Of a stretch of 64,000 nt of DNA, positions 8,335-17,116 are shown in pieces. This stretch comes from an uncultured SAR86 cluster bacterium (GTDB taxonomy: Bacteria > Pseudomonadota > Gammaproteobacteria > Magnimaribacterales > D2472): assembly GCA_902599315.1 (NCBI GenBank), contig CACKEY010000001.1:68625-132624 (forward strand), given 5' to 3'. The first letter of the stretch is position 1. The number at the start of each line of letters is the position of its first letter. Position numbers and translations under genes: made by a program. The notes below the pieces were generated by a model. The model saw only the letters and a list, made by a program, of their open reading frames with translations, did not search any database and was not told the DNA's origin.

Positions 8335-8737
8335 TCTTTAAAATCTCCTTAGCAATGTCGTCATGATTATGCTCATTCCACTCAGTGATATGAAAATCAA
8401 CTCTATCAGGATCTTGAAAAAGTTTATTAGTGTCCTCGTATCTACCTTCTTTTATAGTGTCCATCCAAATTACAATATCAGCACTAAAATTTTCTCGTGT
8501 TTCTTTTGTAGGACAAACAAAATCACAGACAACATATCTTCCATGTGATTTCTCAAAATCTGCAAAGGCTTTCATCCTCATTGATTGTCGCGATCTTCCA
8601 GCATCTGAAAAATCCCAATCATTTGCCATCTTCCTTACTTGATCAGCGTTATACCATGCGGCATTAAGCAAAGGTACTAATCTTTGAGTTAAATAGGTTT
8701 TACCACTTCCCGGTAAACCCATGACTAAAATTTTCAT
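8327..8737 (-). CDS. Small APS-kinase-like P-loop kinase
   Basis: About 136 residues with Walker A GLPGSGKT near the N terminus, NADQVRK in the position of the substrate-binding NxDxxR of adenylylsulfate kinases, and an Arg-rich middle. It phosphorylates a small hydroxyl-containing substrate by family analogy. Whether that is adenylylsulfate is doubtful, because no sulfate-assimilation genes are near. ATG 8737 is preferred as it puts the first strand at the N terminus. A TTG at 8746 is an alternative, supported by AAAAGG four bases upstream of it. It is paired with the nucleotidyltransferase gene by an 8-bp overlap. Confidence 0.72.
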   Translation of the reverse strand: MKILVMGLPGSGKTYLTQRLVPLLNAAWYNADQVRKMANDWDFSDAGRSRQSMRMKAFADFEKSHGRYVVCDFVCPTKETRENFSADIVIWMDTIKEGRYEDTNKLFQDPDRVDFHITEWNEHNHDDIAKEILKNV

Positions 8738-8757
8738 CTTGATCAACTATCCTTTTG

Positions 8758-9438
8758 TTATGGTTGCTTAACGGATTTATAAAGACTAAAAAATAAATAA
8801 AATAAAGGCATCAAAGTGGCATACTTAATTAAAGTTGTAAGAATTAGATACCATAAACTTCCATCGGTGATAATAGTTCCACCTGCAAATCCAAAAAACA
8901 GTTGTATGCCCATGAATGTTGTTGTTAAAAAAAATAGTTTCGTCGCAAATTCTTCGGTTAAGCTCCAAGATTCTCCAAGAGAATCCATAGGCCCCTTTTC
9001 TTCAAACATAATAAATAAAGGGAATAAACCTAGGCGGCCATATAAATAAAAACCTGGCAAAATTAACAAAAGAAAGCCTAGCCCGTATGCAATGGAGTGC
9101 ATAATATTTGCCCACAAAAGAGGAAAAAACTTTTTTAAACCTGCAAACAGTGCTTGATATGGAGTTATTGAATTTTCATTTGATAATGCATGAAAAGCCA
9201 CCATGCAACCTCCACTCAATGCAACAGATAATATGAGTGAAGCAATTAAAAGAATAGAAAATTGAAAGGATATTTCACTAAGCGCTTCAAGAGCAGCACT
9301 ATCAGAGCTTGCTTGGATATCTATAGAACCTATAAGACTGGCCAATGCAACCTCAAGAGTAATAATAGGAATACATAAAATAAATAAATAACCGAAATTA
9401 CTTAGACAAAAATTAATAGAAGATAAAAATTGCTGCAT
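8758..9438 (-). CDS. Multi-pass inner membrane protein, YciC/UPF0259-like
   Basis: 226 residues with about five to six hydrophobic segments. The central motif LPGFYLYGRLGLFPLF, followed by GPMDSLGESWSLT, matches the YciC-like family pattern (LPG.Y...R......P.....EG..PL.AL..SW.LT). That family has no proven biochemical role but is an integral inner-membrane protein. The gene stands alone between the kinase gene (20 bp) and tyrS, on the same strand. The call is moderately secure, and function is unknown. Confidence 0.7.
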   Translation of the reverse strand: MQQFLSSINFCLSNFGYLFILCIPIITLEVALASLIGSIDIQASSDSAALEALSEISFQFSILLIASLILSVALSGGCMVAFHALSNENSITPYQALFAGLKKFFPLLWANIMHSIAYGLGFLLLILPGFYLYGRLGLFPLFIMFEEKGPMDSLGESWSLTEEFATKLFFLTTTFMGIQLFFGFAGGTIITDGSLWYLILTTLIKYATLMPLFYLFFSLYKSVKQP

Positions 9439-9475
9439 GATGTTTGTTTTTCAGAGGTTAATTATATTATGAAAC

Positions 9476-10663
9476 TTAAAGAATAATTTTTTTAAATTTT
9501 CTTTTTCCCACTTGATAAATTGCGGAAGTGTTTTTTAAAACTTGATATTTTTTATCAGTTATTTTTTGTTCATCAATTCTTACAGCTCCTTGCTGTATCA
9601 TTCTCATTGCCTCAGAAGTACTGGAGGTCATACCACATTCTTTTAACAAATTAGGTAGTGGAATTAAATCACCAGAAATTTTGTAAGATATTTCTTCAAT
9701 ATCATCTGGAGTATTCTTTTTTTGAAACTGATTAATAAAGTTTGACTCAGCATCATTAGCTGATTTTTCATTATGGAAACGAGCAATGATCTCTTTGGCT
9801 AATTCAATTTTTATATCTCTCGGATTCTTTCCTTTTGCTTGCTCAGATTTCAAATTCTTAATTTCATCAGAAGATTTAAAGCTTAATAGATCAAACCATC
9901 TCCACATGAGTTCATCCGATATAGACATAATTTTCCCAAACATTTCATTGGGAGACTCGTCAATTCCTACATAATTATCCAAAGATTTAGACATCTTATT
10001 TTTTCCATCTAAACCTTCAAGAATCGGTACTGTTATAACAACTTGGGGTTCTTGATCAAATGCTCTTTGCAGATCTCTACCCACCAAAAGATTAAATTTT
10101 TGATCAGTTCCTCCGAGTTCTATATCAGCATTAAGAGTTATGGAATCATTAGCTTGAATTAGAGGATACAGCAATTCATGCATAGCAATGCTTTGATTGG
10201 ACTTATACCGCTTATTGAAATCATCACGCTCTAGCATTCGGGCTAAATTATATTGAGATGCAAGTTTGATAATTCCCTCAGCACCAAGCTTTTTACTCCA
10301 TTCTGAATTAAACCTGATTTCTGTTAACTTAGGATCCAAAATTTTAAAAACTTGTTTCTTATATGATTTAGCATTCTCATCAATATCAGCTCGATCTAAT
10401 GGCGGTCTAGTTTTATTTTTTCCTGATGGATCTCCAATCATTCCAGTAAAATCACCTATCAAAAATATTATCTGATGTCCTAATTGCTGAAAATGCCTTA
10501 ATTTATTAATTAAGACTGTGTGTCCTAGGTGTAAATCAGGTGCGGTTGGGTCAAAACCAGCTTTAACAATGAGCTTCTTTTTGGATTTGAGTTTTGATAT
10601 AAGCTCATCCTCTCCAATAAGCTCATCAATGCCACGTTTAATTAAATTAAGATCTTCTTTCAT
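9476..10663 (-). CDS. tyrS: Tyrosyl-tRNA synthetase
   Basis: Class I aminoacyl-tRNA synthetase that charges tRNA-Tyr. 395 residues. HLGH at 45-48 (in [14 protein letters not shown]) and KMSKS at 223-227 form the ATP site. [13 protein letters not shown] and the [16 protein letters not shown] segment are characteristic of the TyrRS type common in gammaproteobacteria (TyrZ-like). The last about 60 residues are an S4 RNA-binding domain. It is divergent from mepM, with anmK and erpA beyond, as in Pseudomonas-type genomes. The 150-bp upstream gap holds no recognised element. Confidence 0.97.
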   Translation of the reverse strand: MKEDLNLIKRGIDELIGEDELISKLKSKKKLIVKAGFDPTAPDLHLGHTVLINKLRHFQQLGHQIIFLIGDFTGMIGDPSGKNKTRPPLDRADIDENAKSYKKQVFKILDPKLTEIRFNSEWSKKLGAEGIIKLASQYNLARMLERDDFNKRYKSNQSIAMHELLYPLIQANDSITLNADIELGGTDQKFNLLVGRDLQRAFDQEPQVVITVPILEGLDGKNKMSKSLDNYVGIDESPNEMFGKIMSISDELMWRWFDLLSFKSSDEIKNLKSEQAKGKNPRDIKIELAKEIIARFHNEKSANDAESNFINQFQKKNTPDDIEEISYKISGDLIPLPNLLKECGMTSSTSEAMRMIQQGAVRIDEQKITDKKYQVLKNTSAIYQVGKRKFKKIIL

Positions 10664-10813
10664 TTGATATTATTTATTATAGTATTTAATCAAATAAATG
10701 TATGAAATCATGCAGTTGAGCAACAGAAAACTCGGTACAGATGATAAAGTGAGCTGAAAGACAAATAATATTGGAAAGCTCTCGCTTGAAGGAATCGAAT
10801 TATTTTTAAAACT

Positions 10814-12070
10814 GTGAGCACTTATAAACCGAACATAAGAACATTACCTTTCGTCTTTATAGCAATTTTTGGAATCTTGATAATTTATGATGCTGGCCTT
10901 GAGCAAGAAAAGATAGTTCCAGAAATAATTTCAGAAACCTTGTCCTTAGACATTCAAAACACTTCAAACATTCAATCAAGAAGCATTCATACTGTTGAAC
11001 AGGGTGAAAACCTATCGCTGATATTTGAAAAATATAAAGTTTCTTTAAATAACACTTATAAAATTTTTAGGGAGGATAAATCTGGTGAAATAAAAAATAT
11101 TAGACCAGGAGATAGATTGGAGTTTATATCTTCTGGCAATGATTTAACTGAAATTTTAATAAATAAAGGGCCACTCCTTTCATACAAAATTAATTTTGTT
11201 CCGGAAATCTTAATAATTAAAATTGAGAAAAAACCTGAGTTTATTAAAACCTTTAAAACTGGATTAATAGAATCTTCGTTCTATTTAGCTGGATTGAAGA
11301 ATGATATTCCTGAGAGTGTAATCATGGATCTAGCATATATTTTTGGTTGGGATATTGATTTTGTTTTTGACATTAGGGCTGGTGATAGATTTAAAATTCT
11401 GTATGAAACTCCATACGTCGATGGTCAGCAAATTGAAAATGGGAGTATTTTAATTGCTGAATTTTATAATAAAAATAATCGCTATTCTGCAATTAGATAC
11501 AAAGGAAGAAACAAGAAATGGGAATATTTTAATGAAGATGGAAGAAGTCTAGAAAAAGCTTTTTTAAGAGCTCCACTTGATTTTGCCTATGTTAGCTCGC
11601 ATTTTAATCCAAACAGAAGACATCCTATTCTAAATACTATAAGAGCTCATAATGGTGTTGATTATGCTGCAAAAAGAGGCACCCCTATTCGATCAACTGG
11701 TGAGGGAGTTATTCAGTCGGTGGGATGGAAAAGTGGTTATGGAAGAACAATTGTAATTCGCCATGGAGGTGAAATAACAACTTTATATGCTCATTTGGAT
11801 AAGTATCGCGCGGGTATTTCCAAAGGAGTAAAAGTGTCTCAAGGTCAGACTATTGGTTATGTTGGTGATTCAGGTTTAGCAACTGCTCCTCATTTACATT
11901 ACGAGTTTCGAATTGGAGAAAAGAGAACTGATCCGTTGAAAGTGGCCCTACCCTCTGCATCTCCAATCGATAAATCTGAAATGGATCAATTTAAAATGCA
12001 AAGAAATAATTACATAGAAATATCAGATCAGTTATTATCTAAAGATCCAAATGAGAAATTATTCCAATAA
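10814..12070 (+). CDS. mepM: M23 peptidoglycan endopeptidase, MepM-like
   Basis: Zinc D,D-endopeptidase of the LytM/M23 family that opens peptidoglycan cross-links during cell growth. 418 residues from a GTG start. A membrane anchor or signal segment lies at residues 11-26, a LysM/OapA-like region near 58-106 (HTVEQGENLSLIFEKYKVS), and the M23 domain from about 265 to 385. The zinc ligands are visible: His279 and Asp283 in AHNGVDYA, and His360 and His362 in HLHYEF. It overlaps anmK by 20 bp, so translation is probably coupled, and the two act in wall turnover and recycling. Confidence 0.93.
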   Translation: MSTYKPNIRTLPFVFIAIFGILIIYDAGLEQEKIVPEIISETLSLDIQNTSNIQSRSIHTVEQGENLSLIFEKYKVSLNNTYKIFREDKSGEIKNIRPGDRLEFISSGNDLTEILINKGPLLSYKINFVPEILIIKIEKKPEFIKTFKTGLIESSFYLAGLKNDIPESVIMDLAYIFGWDIDFVFDIRAGDRFKILYETPYVDGQQIENGSILIAEFYNKNNRYSAIRYKGRNKKWEYFNEDGRSLEKAFLRAPLDFAYVSSHFNPNRRHPILNTIRAHNGVDYAAKRGTPIRSTGEGVIQSVGWKSGYGRTIVIRHGGEITTLYAHLDKYRAGISKGVKVSQGQTIGYVGDSGLATAPHLHYEFRIGEKRTDPLKVALPSASPIDKSEMDQFKMQRNNYIEISDQLLSKDPNEKLFQ

Positions 12071-13142
12071 AATTTTTATTGGCACCATGAGTGGTACCAG
12101 TCATGATGGAATTGATATTTGCGCATTAAGCATTACTAATAAAAAGACTAAACTCTTAAAATTTGGTTCATATAAATATCCTTATAGATTAAGAAAAGAT
12201 ATATCAGATGTCATTCAACATCAGAAATTAAGCCTTAATAAATATTTTGAACTTGATAAAAAAATTGGTCTTGCTTTTGCTAAGTCAATCAACAAATTTC
12301 TTGTAAAAAATTGTATCGATAAAAATAATATTATTGCAGTTGGTTTGTCAGGGCAGACTCTATTCCATGCACCAAAAGTAAAATATCCTTTTTCAATCCA
12401 AGCGGGTGACCCAAAAATAGTTTCTATGAAATGTGAGCTAGATATTGTAAGTGACTTTAGAAATGATCATATAAGTCTTGGTGGAGAGGGCGCTCCCCTT
12501 GTTCCTGAGTTCCATCAAAATATATTTGCAAGACGGAATTCTTCCTTAGTAATATTGAACATTGGTGGAATATCAAATTTTACCTTCCTGGATGGAAAAG
12601 AAAATTTTTATGGATCAGACTGTGGACCTGGCAATGCGCTGTTGGATGCTTATTGTCAAAATTACCTAAATCTTCCGTATGATAAAAATGGTGAACTTGC
12701 AAAAAATGGAAAAGTTCACAACCAGTCATTAGAAAAAATGCTACAGCATCCCTTTTTTAAAAAACGACATCCGAAATCTACTGGTAAAGAAGTATTTAAT
12801 ATCAAATTTATCCCAAAACAATTATTAAGAAAATCTTCTTATGACGTTTTAGCTACTCTTACTGAGCTAACAGCTAGCTGCATAGCAAAATCTCTGAACT
12901 CTCAAAAGAAATTACCTGATCAAGGAATTCTTTGTGGTGGCGGAATTAAAAACAAATTTTTGGTCAATTCAATTCAAAGACTTTCAAAAATTGATCTCGC
13001 CTCTAGCAATGAATTTGGATTCAATCCGCAAGCAATCGAAGCGATGGCTTTTGGATGGATGGCAAGACAAAGGATATATAAAAATCCACTCTATGTAAGA
13101 GATAAAAAGGGGTTACTTGGTAAGATTACAAGATCTAAATAG
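12051..13142 (+). CDS. anmK: Anhydro-N-acetylmuramic acid kinase
   Basis: Cytoplasmic kinase that opens and phosphorylates 1,6-anhydro-MurNAc recovered from peptidoglycan, giving MurNAc-6-phosphate. 363 residues, the usual length. The N-terminal phosphate loop [12 protein letters not shown] is at 11-22. [13 protein letters not shown] carries the catalytic Asp, and LCGGGIKN the adenosine site. The start lies inside the mepM end. The 3' end overlaps erpA convergently by 8 bp. Confidence 0.96.
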   Translation: MRNYSNKIFIGTMSGTSHDGIDICALSITNKKTKLLKFGSYKYPYRLRKDISDVIQHQKLSLNKYFELDKKIGLAFAKSINKFLVKNCIDKNNIIAVGLSGQTLFHAPKVKYPFSIQAGDPKIVSMKCELDIVSDFRNDHISLGGEGAPLVPEFHQNIFARRNSSLVILNIGGISNFTFLDGKENFYGSDCGPGNALLDAYCQNYLNLPYDKNGELAKNGKVHNQSLEKMLQHPFFKKRHPKSTGKEVFNIKFIPKQLLRKSSYDVLATLTELTASCIAKSLNSQKKLPDQGILCGGGIKNKFLVNSIQRLSKIDLASSNEFGFNPQAIEAMAFGWMARQRIYKNPLYVRDKKGLLGKITRSK

Positions 13143-13470
13143 TAAATGACTCGCCGCAACCACATGTAGTTTTAGCATTAGGATTGGTAATGAGAAATTT
13201 CGAACCGGAAAGATCCTCTACATAATCAAGTGTTGCGCCATAAAGATATGGATAAGAAAGGGAATCTAGCAAAATAGCAAAACCTTCAAAATCTAAAATA
13301 TCGTCGTCGCCAGAAGGGTTGTCATCAAACTTAAAGCCATATTGAAAGCCAGAGCAGCCTCCTCCAGTTACGTAAACCCTAAAAAAATTCGACTTTTGAT
13401 CTGGCAAAAGGCCTTGAATTCTCTCAATGGCACTAGAGCTAACAGAAATGGATGTTAATTCATTATTCAT
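13135..13470 (-). CDS. erpA: Iron-sulfur cluster insertion protein ErpA
   Basis: A-type carrier that passes [4Fe-4S] clusters to targets such as IspG/IspH. 111 residues. The three cluster-ligating cysteines are present: Cys39 in GGGCSGF, and Cys103 and Cys105 in CGCGESF, equivalent to Cys42/106/108 of E. coli. It is convergent with anmK and divergent from hemG across a 79-bp spacer. The adjacency to anmK is a conserved gammaproteobacterial arrangement. Confidence 0.96.
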   Translation of the reverse strand: MNNELTSISVSSSAIERIQGLLPDQKSNFFRVYVTGGGCSGFQYGFKFDDNPSGDDDILDFEGFAILLDSLSYPYLYGATLDYVEDLSGSKFLITNPNAKTTCGCGESFTI

Positions 13471-13549
13471 GTAGAGGTTATTTTATAGGATTCAGAAAAA
13501 TTTTTTCAAGATTTACATGATAGAAGTTAAAATATCTTAAATATTAGCT

Positions 13550-14089
13550 ATGAAAACAATACTTATTACTTACTCGACCACAGATGGTCAAACAAAATTA
13601 ATATGTGAAAAAATAAAAAGTATATTAGAAGAAACTTTTGTGGTTGAATTGCAATCAATCAGAAGCATAAAAAAAAATTCAGAGTTGCTAAATAAAAATT
13701 TTTCTTATGTAATTATTGGTGCAAGCATAAGATATGGAAAACACTCTAGTGATGTATATGAATTTATAGAAAATAATATTGATTTCTTGGAGAGTATTGA
13801 TAACGCATTTTTTAGTGTAAATGTAGTAGCAAGGAAATCTGAAAAAAATACAGCAGAAACTAATCCATATATAGAAAAATTTTTGAAACTTTCAAATTGG
13901 TCTCCAAAAAAATTAGCAGTTTTTGCAGGCAAAGTAGATTATCCAAAATATAGGTTTATTGATAAATACATGATTAGGTTAATAATGTGGATCACAAACG
14001 GACCCACAGATATTTCAAAAACCTATGAATTTACAAATTGGGATAAAGTTGAAGAATTTGCGCACGAAATAAAAAAAATTACTCTCTAA
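13550..14089 (+). CDS. hemG: Protoporphyrinogen oxidase HemG (flavodoxin type)
   Basis: FMN enzyme that converts protoporphyrinogen IX to protoporphyrin IX and passes electrons to quinone. 179 residues, about the size of E. coli HemG (181). The FMN phosphate loop is TYSTTDGQTKLI, followed by VIIGASIRYGKHSSD, FFSVNVVARK and FAGKVDYPKYRFIDKYMIRLI, each closely matching HemG. The basic PKYRFIDKYMIRLIM region corresponds to the membrane-associated loop. It lies 60 bp before hemL, so two heme-pathway genes are adjacent. Confidence 0.93.
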   Translation: MKTILITYSTTDGQTKLICEKIKSILEETFVVELQSIRSIKKNSELLNKNFSYVIIGASIRYGKHSSDVYEFIENNIDFLESIDNAFFSVNVVARKSEKNTAETNPYIEKFLKLSNWSPKKLAVFAGKVDYPKYRFIDKYMIRLIMWITNGPTDISKTYEFTNWDKVEEFAHEIKKITL

Positions 14090-14149
14090 ATTTGATATCA
14101 TCTACCGGCACATTGGCAATAAATTAATTAAGTAAAAAAATTCAAATCA

Positions 14150-15433
14150 TTGAAAAGAAACAAATCAGAATCACTTTTTGAGCAAGCGCAATCATTAATG
14201 CCAGGTGGTGTAAATTCGCCTGTGAGAGCATTTAAAAATGTCGATGGCAAACCTATTTTTTTTAAATCTGCTAAAGGTCCAATTTTAATTGATGAAGATG
14301 ATAATCAATACATAGATTTTATTGGTTCCTGGGGACCGATGATCCTTGGACATTCAAATCCAGTTGTACTGAATGCGATAAGAGCTCAGCTTGAGCTTGG
14401 AACAAGTTATGGCGCCCCAACAAGTCTTGAAAGTATTCTTGCAAGTCTAATTAAGAGCCAAGTCCCAACTATGGAAAAATTAAGAATGGTTAATTCTGGT
14501 ACGGAAGCAACCATGAGTTGTATTAGGCTGGCGAGAGGCTATACGGGTAAGGATAAAATTATTAAATTTACTGGTTGTTATCATGGGCACGTAGATTCTT
14601 TGCTTGTTAAGGCAGGTTCTGGAGTCTCTACTTTTGGATTACCGGATTCTCCAGGAATACCAAGTAAATTAGCGGCGCTCACATACAGTTGTCCCTATAA
14701 TGATATAGAGGCAGTATCAGAAGTTGTAAATGAAATAGGTGATGATTTAGCTGCAATTATTGTTGAGCCCATTGCAGGCAATATGGGATTCATTCCTGGA
14801 GAGCATAAATTTCTCTCGACTTTACGAGAACTCTGTAATAAATCTGAATCTTTGCTTATTTTTGACGAAGTAATGTCTGGTTTTAGAGTGGCGCTTGGAG
14901 GGGCTCAATCTATTTATTCGATTAAGCCTGATCTTACTGCTCTTGGTAAAGTTATAGGTGGAGGGTTGCCAGTTGGATCTTTTGGAGGAAAGCAGTCCAT
15001 TATGGATCAACTCGCTCCAATAGGTCCCATCTATCAAGCTGGAACATTATCAGGAAATCCATTGGCAATGAGTGCCGGAGTAGCCCTGCTTGAAGCTGTA
15101 ATCAATTTAAACCCATTTGATGAACTGCAAATAGCTTCTTCAGAGATAATGCTGCATATAAAAAATCTTATGAATGAAAAAGGCATACCATTTTCAACCT
15201 CCTCAATCGGCGGAATGTTTGGTTTTTTCTTGAGTGAAAATTTGCCAAGAAACTTTGAGGATGTTTTAGAGACCGACGATGAAATGTTTAAAAATTTTTT
15301 CAATGCTGCTTTAAACCAAGGAATATACTTTGCTCCATCCAGGTTTGAAGCTGGATTTATATCATCAACTCATGATCAAGATATAATTGATCAAACCAAA
15401 TACAAGATTGAAAAAGCAATCAAGGAATTATGA
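14150..15433 (+). CDS. hemL: Glutamate-1-semialdehyde 2,1-aminomutase
   Basis: PLP enzyme of the C5 pathway, turning glutamate-1-semialdehyde into 5-aminolevulinate. 427 residues from a TTG start. The N terminus SLMPGGVNSPVRAF is the family hallmark and lies 17 residues after the TTG, which fixes that start. The PLP lysine is Lys267 in ALGKVIGGGLPVG. MVNSGTEATMSCIRLAR and YHGHVDS are also conserved. Its last four bases (ATGA) overlap the start of the PfkB kinase gene. Confidence 0.97.
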   Translation: MKRNKSESLFEQAQSLMPGGVNSPVRAFKNVDGKPIFFKSAKGPILIDEDDNQYIDFIGSWGPMILGHSNPVVLNAIRAQLELGTSYGAPTSLESILASLIKSQVPTMEKLRMVNSGTEATMSCIRLARGYTGKDKIIKFTGCYHGHVDSLLVKAGSGVSTFGLPDSPGIPSKLAALTYSCPYNDIEAVSEVVNEIGDDLAAIIVEPIAGNMGFIPGEHKFLSTLRELCNKSESLLIFDEVMSGFRVALGGAQSIYSIKPDLTALGKVIGGGLPVGSFGGKQSIMDQLAPIGPIYQAGTLSGNPLAMSAGVALLEAVINLNPFDELQIASSEIMLHIKNLMNEKGIPFSTSSIGGMFGFFLSENLPRNFEDVLETDDEMFKNFFNAALNQGIYFAPSRFEAGFISSTHDQDIIDQTKYKIEKAIKEL

Positions 15434-16440
15434 CAATGAAAAATGATATTAGCGCTATAGGAAATGCTCTTGTTGATACTGTATTTAAAGTTGAACACAG
15501 CCTGATTACTGAGCTAGGTTTAGAAATAGATCAAATGACTCTTTCCAGCGCTGAGGAACATTCACCAATAATTGAGAGGCTAATTGCCTCTGGAGCAGAA
15601 ACAGTTTCTGACTGTGGCGGATCAGCGACCAATAGCCTTGTTGCGGCAGCAAGTTTTGGTGCTAAGTGTTTTCATACTTGCAAAGTTTCTGATGATCAAG
15701 ATGGGATAAGATATCTTGAAAGCATAAAAGAAGCAGGAATTGGTCATAAAGGGAACATGGCAAATGCAAGTTCTCATCCTTCTGGAAAATGCTTAATTCT
15801 TGTCACTCCAGACGCTAAAAGGACAATGACCACCGCATTAAATGTAAGTTCATTAATGGACGAAGATGACCTCGATTTTGAGCAGATTGCAAATTCAAAA
15901 ATTTTTTACATCGAAGGATACATGGTTACCAGTGAAGACAACTACAATGTAACCCTAAAGGCGCTTGATCACCTGAAGAGCTTTCCTGAAGTAAAAATAG
16001 CTCTATCATTATCTGATCCTGGACTTGTCATGGGTTTTAAAAACAAATTTCAGGAATTAGAATCCTATGGCTTAGACTATATCTTTGGTAACGATGACGA
16101 GGCAAAGGCTTTTATTGATGAAGATGACATTGATAAGGCATTAACAAAACTGCAAGAAAAACCCTACACTTCAATAATTACAATGGGTGAAAAAGGCAGT
16201 GTTGTGGTCACAAAAGATAAGGTCATTAGCTCTCCTCAAGTTAATATTACCCCTATAGATACTAATGGTGCTGGAGATATGTTTGCTGGCAGCTTCATGT
16301 ATGCATTACTTCAAAATCAAGACTTAAAGTCTTGTGCAGATTTTGCAAATTATGGAGCATCAAAGGTTGTAGAAACCTTTGGACCTAGATTAACTCAAGA
16401 ATCATATCGAGAAGTACTAAATAATTATAAAAAAAGCTAG
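15430..16440 (+). CDS. PfkB-family kinase, adenosine-kinase-like
   Basis: Ribokinase-fold sugar or nucleoside kinase, 336 residues. The substrate side has GGSATNS, the anion hole and catalytic Asp283 lie in DTNGAGDMFAGS, and ITMGEKGSVV is the ATP region. The spacing and the ALNVSSLM segment resemble bacterial adenosine kinase-like PfkB proteins (YeiC/AdoK-like clade) more than ribokinase or fructokinase. The substrate cannot be settled by eye. ATG 15430 overlaps the hemL stop, and an ATG two codons later is an alternative. Co-translated with hemL. Confidence 0.85.
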   Translation: MTMKNDISAIGNALVDTVFKVEHSLITELGLEIDQMTLSSAEEHSPIIERLIASGAETVSDCGGSATNSLVAAASFGAKCFHTCKVSDDQDGIRYLESIKEAGIGHKGNMANASSHPSGKCLILVTPDAKRTMTTALNVSSLMDEDDLDFEQIANSKIFYIEGYMVTSEDNYNVTLKALDHLKSFPEVKIALSLSDPGLVMGFKNKFQELESYGLDYIFGNDDEAKAFIDEDDIDKALTKLQEKPYTSIITMGEKGSVVVTKDKVISSPQVNITPIDTNGAGDMFAGSFMYALLQNQDLKSCADFANYGASKVVETFGPRLTQESYREVLNNYKKS

Positions 16441-16495
16441 CTTATTGGCTCGCTTTCTGATAATTTCATGCGCTTAAAAAAATTTTAATATTAGT

Positions 16496-17083
16496 ATGCC
16501 TAAAAAAGCAGATACAAAAAAATCGACTGCTAAGAAAAAAGCCTCAAAGAAAATAATACAAAAAAAGACTTCTGCTAAGAAAACTCCGGCTAAAAGAGCT
16601 CCAACAAAAAAAACACCAGTTAAAAAAGTGGCTGTAAAAAAAGCTACGGTTAAGAAAGCTTCAGCAAAGAAAAGAACTTCTCCGATTTCTTCTTACAAAG
16701 GTCGTAAAGGTGAAAAGTATATGAGTGCTGCGATGAAAAAACACTTCAATGCTGTTTTAATTGATTGGCGTGAGCACCTGAAAGAGGAAATGCAAAAAAC
16801 ATTTGATCATTTAAAAAATAAAGGTGAATCATATGCAGATCCGATCGATCGCGCATCACAAGAAGAAGAGTTTGCTTTTGAGCTTAGAACAAGAGACCGT
16901 GAAAGAAAGCTTATCAATAAGATTGCAGCTTCTATTGAACAAATTAAGCAAGATGATTATGGATACTGTTATGCTTGTGGAATAGAAATAGGAGTGAAAA
17001 GACTTGAAGCTCGTCCAACTGCTACTCACTGCATTGACTGCAAAACACTTGATGAAATTAAAGAAAAACAACTCGGCGGCTAA
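16496..17083 (+). CDS. dksA: DksA with Lys/Ala-rich histone-like N-terminal extension
   Basis: RNA polymerase secondary-channel factor that works with ppGpp. 195 residues against 151 in E. coli. Residues about 70-195 align without gaps to E. coli DksA with a constant offset of 44. Coiled-coil tip Asp115 and Asp118 (DPIDRA) match Asp71/Asp74, and the zinc cysteines 158, 161, 179 and 182 match 114, 117, 135 and 138. Residues 1-60 are a repeat of AKK, TKK and VKK units like the tail of histone H1, with no counterpart in E. coli. The tail is in frame and has no alternative start with a good context. Confidence 0.95.
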   Translation: MPKKADTKKSTAKKKASKKIIQKKTSAKKTPAKRAPTKKTPVKKVAVKKATVKKASAKKRTSPISSYKGRKGEKYMSAAMKKHFNAVLIDWREHLKEEMQKTFDHLKNKGESYADPIDRASQEEEFAFELRTRDRERKLINKIAASIEQIKQDDYGYCYACGIEIGVKRLEARPTATHCIDCKTLDEIKEKQLGG

Positions 17084-17116
17084 GAGAGTAGCCAAAAAAG
17101 TATTTTTTTAAAGCTT

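Noticed and set aside
10664-10813. 19-codon ORF (ATG near 10701) in the tyrS-mepM spacer
   Set aside because: No convincing ribosome site, no hydrophobic or conserved feature, and shorter than can be supported.
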